Position numbers and translations under genes: made by a program. From positions 600,001 to 664,000 of the forward strand of contig NZ_CP042593.1 of assembly GCF_007995155.1 (NCBI RefSeq): DNA of 64,000 bases, written 5' to 3'. The stretch's first letter is position 1, and every line of letters starts with the position of its first letter. Source of the stretch: Cytobacillus dafuensis (lineage in GTDB: Bacteria; Bacillota; Bacilli; Bacillales; Cytobacillaceae). Shown here piece after piece: positions 62,036 through 64,000 of the stretch. The notes under the pieces are model-generated. The model did not search any database and was not told where the DNA came from. It worked only from the letters and a program-made list of their open reading frames with translations.

Positions 62036-62479
62036 CTAGAACTTTTTAATTTGTTTTATAAGTGAACACTGCAATGCTTTTGAAATTGGAAGGTGAATGA
62101 TATGCTCAATAAGTTCTTCTTTTGTTTTCTCGCCTGTAGAGTAATCAGCCTTTAAAACTTTTCCGCCAATAAAAGATAGCATCTTTTGCGTGCCTCCATA
62201 CGTCGTTCCGGCACCGAGTAGCAGTGTAGCAATACCACCTTTTACACCCACACCGCCAATCCCGAAACCTTTCAGAGCTTGCAAAATGGCTGCTCCCCCA
62301 TTATAGCTTGATGTTTTTACTGCAAACTCAAAAACAGCATAAGGGATTGCAACTGAAGTTACTAAAGATATTACATTATCTAAACCTATTGGGAGATTCC
62401 TTTCTTGCTTTTCTTCAGTTATAATGGTTGATTTGTCCTCCTCTGATGTGTATTTCATAGTTAACGAGTTTGTATCCAT
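62036..62479 (-). CDS. Glycine-rich membrane-associated protein coupled to the MerR gene
   Basis: 147 residues. A polar N-terminus, then hydrophobic and Gly-rich stretches ISLVTSVAIPYAVFEFAV and GFGIGGVGVKGGIATLLLGA, and a charged end. The start ATG shares its A with the MerR stop (TAATG), so the two are translated together. Family not recognised; a membrane effector controlled by the MerR regulator is an inference. Confidence 0.65.
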   Translation of the reverse strand: MDTNSLTMKYTSEEDKSTIITEEKQERNLPIGLDNVISLVTSVAIPYAVFEFAVKTSSYNGGAAILQALKGFGIGGVGVKGGIATLLLGAGTTYGGTQKMLSFIGGKVLKADYSTGEKTKEELIEHIIHLPISKALQCSLIKQIKKF

Positions 62480-63360
62480 TATCTTCGTCCTCCTTCTTCT
62501 TCTCTTTGCTCCACCGTAAAATTGTCACAATAAACCTGAATTGCTTTTGCTATATAATCAGTAGTTTCTTTTCCGAGACTACTGGTGAACAACATATCAA
62601 CATCTCCTCCAGCTGCGAAAGTTTTCCCAATCAGTGAAAAGTTGCCGAGTGACATAGGATGATCCTTATCTTTGTTCATATAGTCATACAATTTTTCAAC
62701 ATGCTCCTGCACCTCTTTTGAACTTACATCCTTGTCGACAAATTTCATAAATTCATCCATCAACTCGTTATTTGTCCGTATTTCGTTAAAATCGGTAACA
62801 CTTAATATGTTTTTTGCCATTTCAAGTATTTCAAGTAATTCAGATGTCTCATACTCGTACCACTCCTTTTCCGGTAGTGTGAGAAGTTCTTCAGCTTTTT
62901 GAATTAATTTAGAATCAAGAGGATTATTTATTCCTTCTGTATTATTTGTAAACATATTCATGTTATAAGTGTTTTTAGATTTCTCTATAAATTCCTCAAA
63001 TGTAATATCACCGTATTCTTTAAAATTGAGAGGAATGATTCCAGTCAATTTAATTGTGTTTGCATATCCAATTAGATTCTCTAACCGCGCCTTTTTTTTA
63101 TTTAATATTTTAATTTGGTTTCCTATCGAATCTCTCAGGTCAACGTCTGGATTATTCATCATCTCCTGAATATCATTTAGTGAGTATCCCAATTCACTCA
63201 ACAATAAAATCTTAAAGAGCTTTTCCACTGCCATATCATCATATAGTCGATAACCAGACTCTGTGCGTACTGTTGGTGATAAAAGTCCAATTTCATCATA
63301 ATAATGCAGAGTACGCCTAGTCACGCCAATTGATTTACATACTTCGTGTACCTTCTTCAT
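62479..63360 (-). CDS. MerR-family transcriptional regulator
   Basis: 293 residues. N-terminal MerR helix-turn-helix, VHEVCKSIGVTRRTLHYYDE then IGLLSPTVRTESGYRLYDDM, a dimerisation coiled coil (about 85-120) and a C-terminal domain of about 170 residues resembling TipAS-like ligand domains (EWYEYETSELLEILEMAKNI). AAAAGGAGG precedes ATG 63360. The promoter upstream has the MerR layout with a dyad in the spacer. Confidence 0.9.
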   Translation of the reverse strand: MKKVHEVCKSIGVTRRTLHYYDEIGLLSPTVRTESGYRLYDDMAVEKLFKILLLSELGYSLNDIQEMMNNPDVDLRDSIGNQIKILNKKKARLENLIGYANTIKLTGIIPLNFKEYGDITFEEFIEKSKNTYNMNMFTNNTEGINNPLDSKLIQKAEELLTLPEKEWYEYETSELLEILEMAKNILSVTDFNEIRTNNELMDEFMKFVDKDVSSKEVQEHVEKLYDYMNKDKDHPMSLGNFSLIGKTFAAGGDVDMLFTSSLGKETTDYIAKAIQVYCDNFTVEQREEEGGRR

Positions 63361-63386
63361 AAGAAGTCCTCCTTTTAATTAACTAT

Positions 63387-63417
63387 AGTTTATACTATCA
63401 CGTAACGTTACAGTCAA
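63387..63417 (-). promoter_or_regulatory. MerR-type promoter with operator dyad
   Basis: On the minus strand TTGACT (63417-63412), then GTAACGTTAC (63411-63402), a perfect palindrome, then TATAAA after 17 bp or TAAACT after 19 bp. Long spacers with a central dyad are the MerR hallmark. Confidence 0.65.
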
Positions 63418-63626
63418 CCTTTATTAATATTTTTAAAGTGGACTGTACGAGAAGGTTTGATTCAAAGGAATGGGTAGTTTAAAATAAAATTAAGTTATTA
63501 GGAGAAAAACGATGAAATAGTGAAAATTTGTTGATATGTTCCCTCAAATGGAGACATCCATTTTGTCCATTCGACCCAAGTAGAGTGTGAAAACAACTGT
63601 ATCAACATATCTGTTTGAAGTTGCTA

Positions 63627-63774
63627 ACATTTTGCTAACGTCTTCCCCCGAAAAACGGTAAATCCTCGTTAAAGATGTTACAACCAAAAACATCCAAAAC
63701 GTTGATTTACCGCACTTTATGCACTCAACGTTAACAATATTACACTCTAGCAGACTACGGGCGGCATGATGTGA
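63627..63774. repeat. Right arm and attachment site 5
   Basis: GCTAACATTTTGCTAACG, GGTAAATCCTCGTTAAAG, AAAACATCCAAAACGTTG, ACCGCACTTTATGCACTC and CTAGCAGACTAC, then ggGCGGCATGATGTGAT at 63759-63774 (one base differs from groEL, TGTAAT to TGTGAT). Probably the outer right end of the island row. Confidence 0.8.
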
Positions 63775-63852
63775 TGCTTAAAAAACTACTCATACCAAAG
63801 GTTTGGGGGCGGTGGATTGTGGTTTGTTAACATTGGAGTTATGAATTGTAGC

Positions 63853-63900
63853 AAATACAAACAGCCATCATTGTATAGGTGCTGGCTGTTTGTATTTTTA
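63853..63900 (+). terminator. Strong terminator after attachment site 5
   Basis: AAATACAAACAGCC pairs with GGCTGTTTGTATTT, followed by TTA. It may be the original groESL terminator, now 21 kb from groEL. The rest of 63775-64000 shows no gene. Confidence 0.8.
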
Positions 63901-64000
63901 ATCAGTTGGACTTAACCCTACCGGTTTAAGAAATAAATTCTATGTTGGAAGGAAGGATTATTTTTTTGTTGGATTTAAACCCATACCTATCCTAAAAATA

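Overview
The window is chromosomal DNA from a low-GC Gram-positive of the Bacillaceae. Gene order and protein sequence both follow the B. subtilis ydb-ydc and ydi regions: ddl-murF, cshA-ydbS-ydbT, rhomboid/acpS/ydcC/alr/ndoAI-ndoA/tex/ydcK, a tRNA cluster and an rRNA operon, then tsaE-tsaB-rimI-tsaD, ydiF, moaC-rex, ydiK-ydiL and a CIRCE-controlled groES-groEL. The 16S and 23S sequences are Bacillus-like, but I cannot name the species.

Layout. 1-2.3 kb: small accessory enzymes (GNAT, VOC, Nudix, cupin). 2.6-5.1 kb: ddl and murF for the cell-wall precursor. 5.3-10 kb: a minus-strand ECF sigma operon, a GntR-controlled ABC transporter and an esterase, all lying between murF and cshA. 10.3-25.6 kb: the conserved cshA-to-ydcK backbone, with the sigB/rsb stress operon missing between ndoA and tex. 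25.7-32.3 kb: eleven tRNAs, 16S-23S-5S, then tRNA-fMet and tRNA-Asp. 33-42.7 kb: the t6A-tRNA modification genes, redox and chaperone genes, and a DnaA-box cluster after tsaD. thiL and tatAy/tatCy, which I expect here from B. subtilis, are absent.

42.7-63.8 kb: everything after groEL looks like a row of integrated islands. The last codons of groEL (core gggcggcatgatgtaat) recur at 45.1, 49.3, 52.9 and 63.8 kb, with long flanking arms shared between several junctions. One intact tyrosine integrase and three decayed ones sit next to these sites. The cargo comprises an unknown 260-aa protein, a secreted calcium-repeat nuclease toxin with a probable immunity gene, a PhoX phosphatase, a Tyr/Pro-repeat protein, a 1778-residue primase-reverse transcriptase-(PRTase-like) fusion that is the best candidate for a new or poorly described defence system, and a MerR/lipoprotein cluster.

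The backbone is sprinkled with at least four families of structured intergenic repeats. Three families host small hairpin modules with RUCCU loops, the hallmark I recall for the Bacillaceae-1 RNA motif. In the best represented family the four copies show all four presence/absence combinations of two such modules.

All calls come from reading the sequence. No database search was run.
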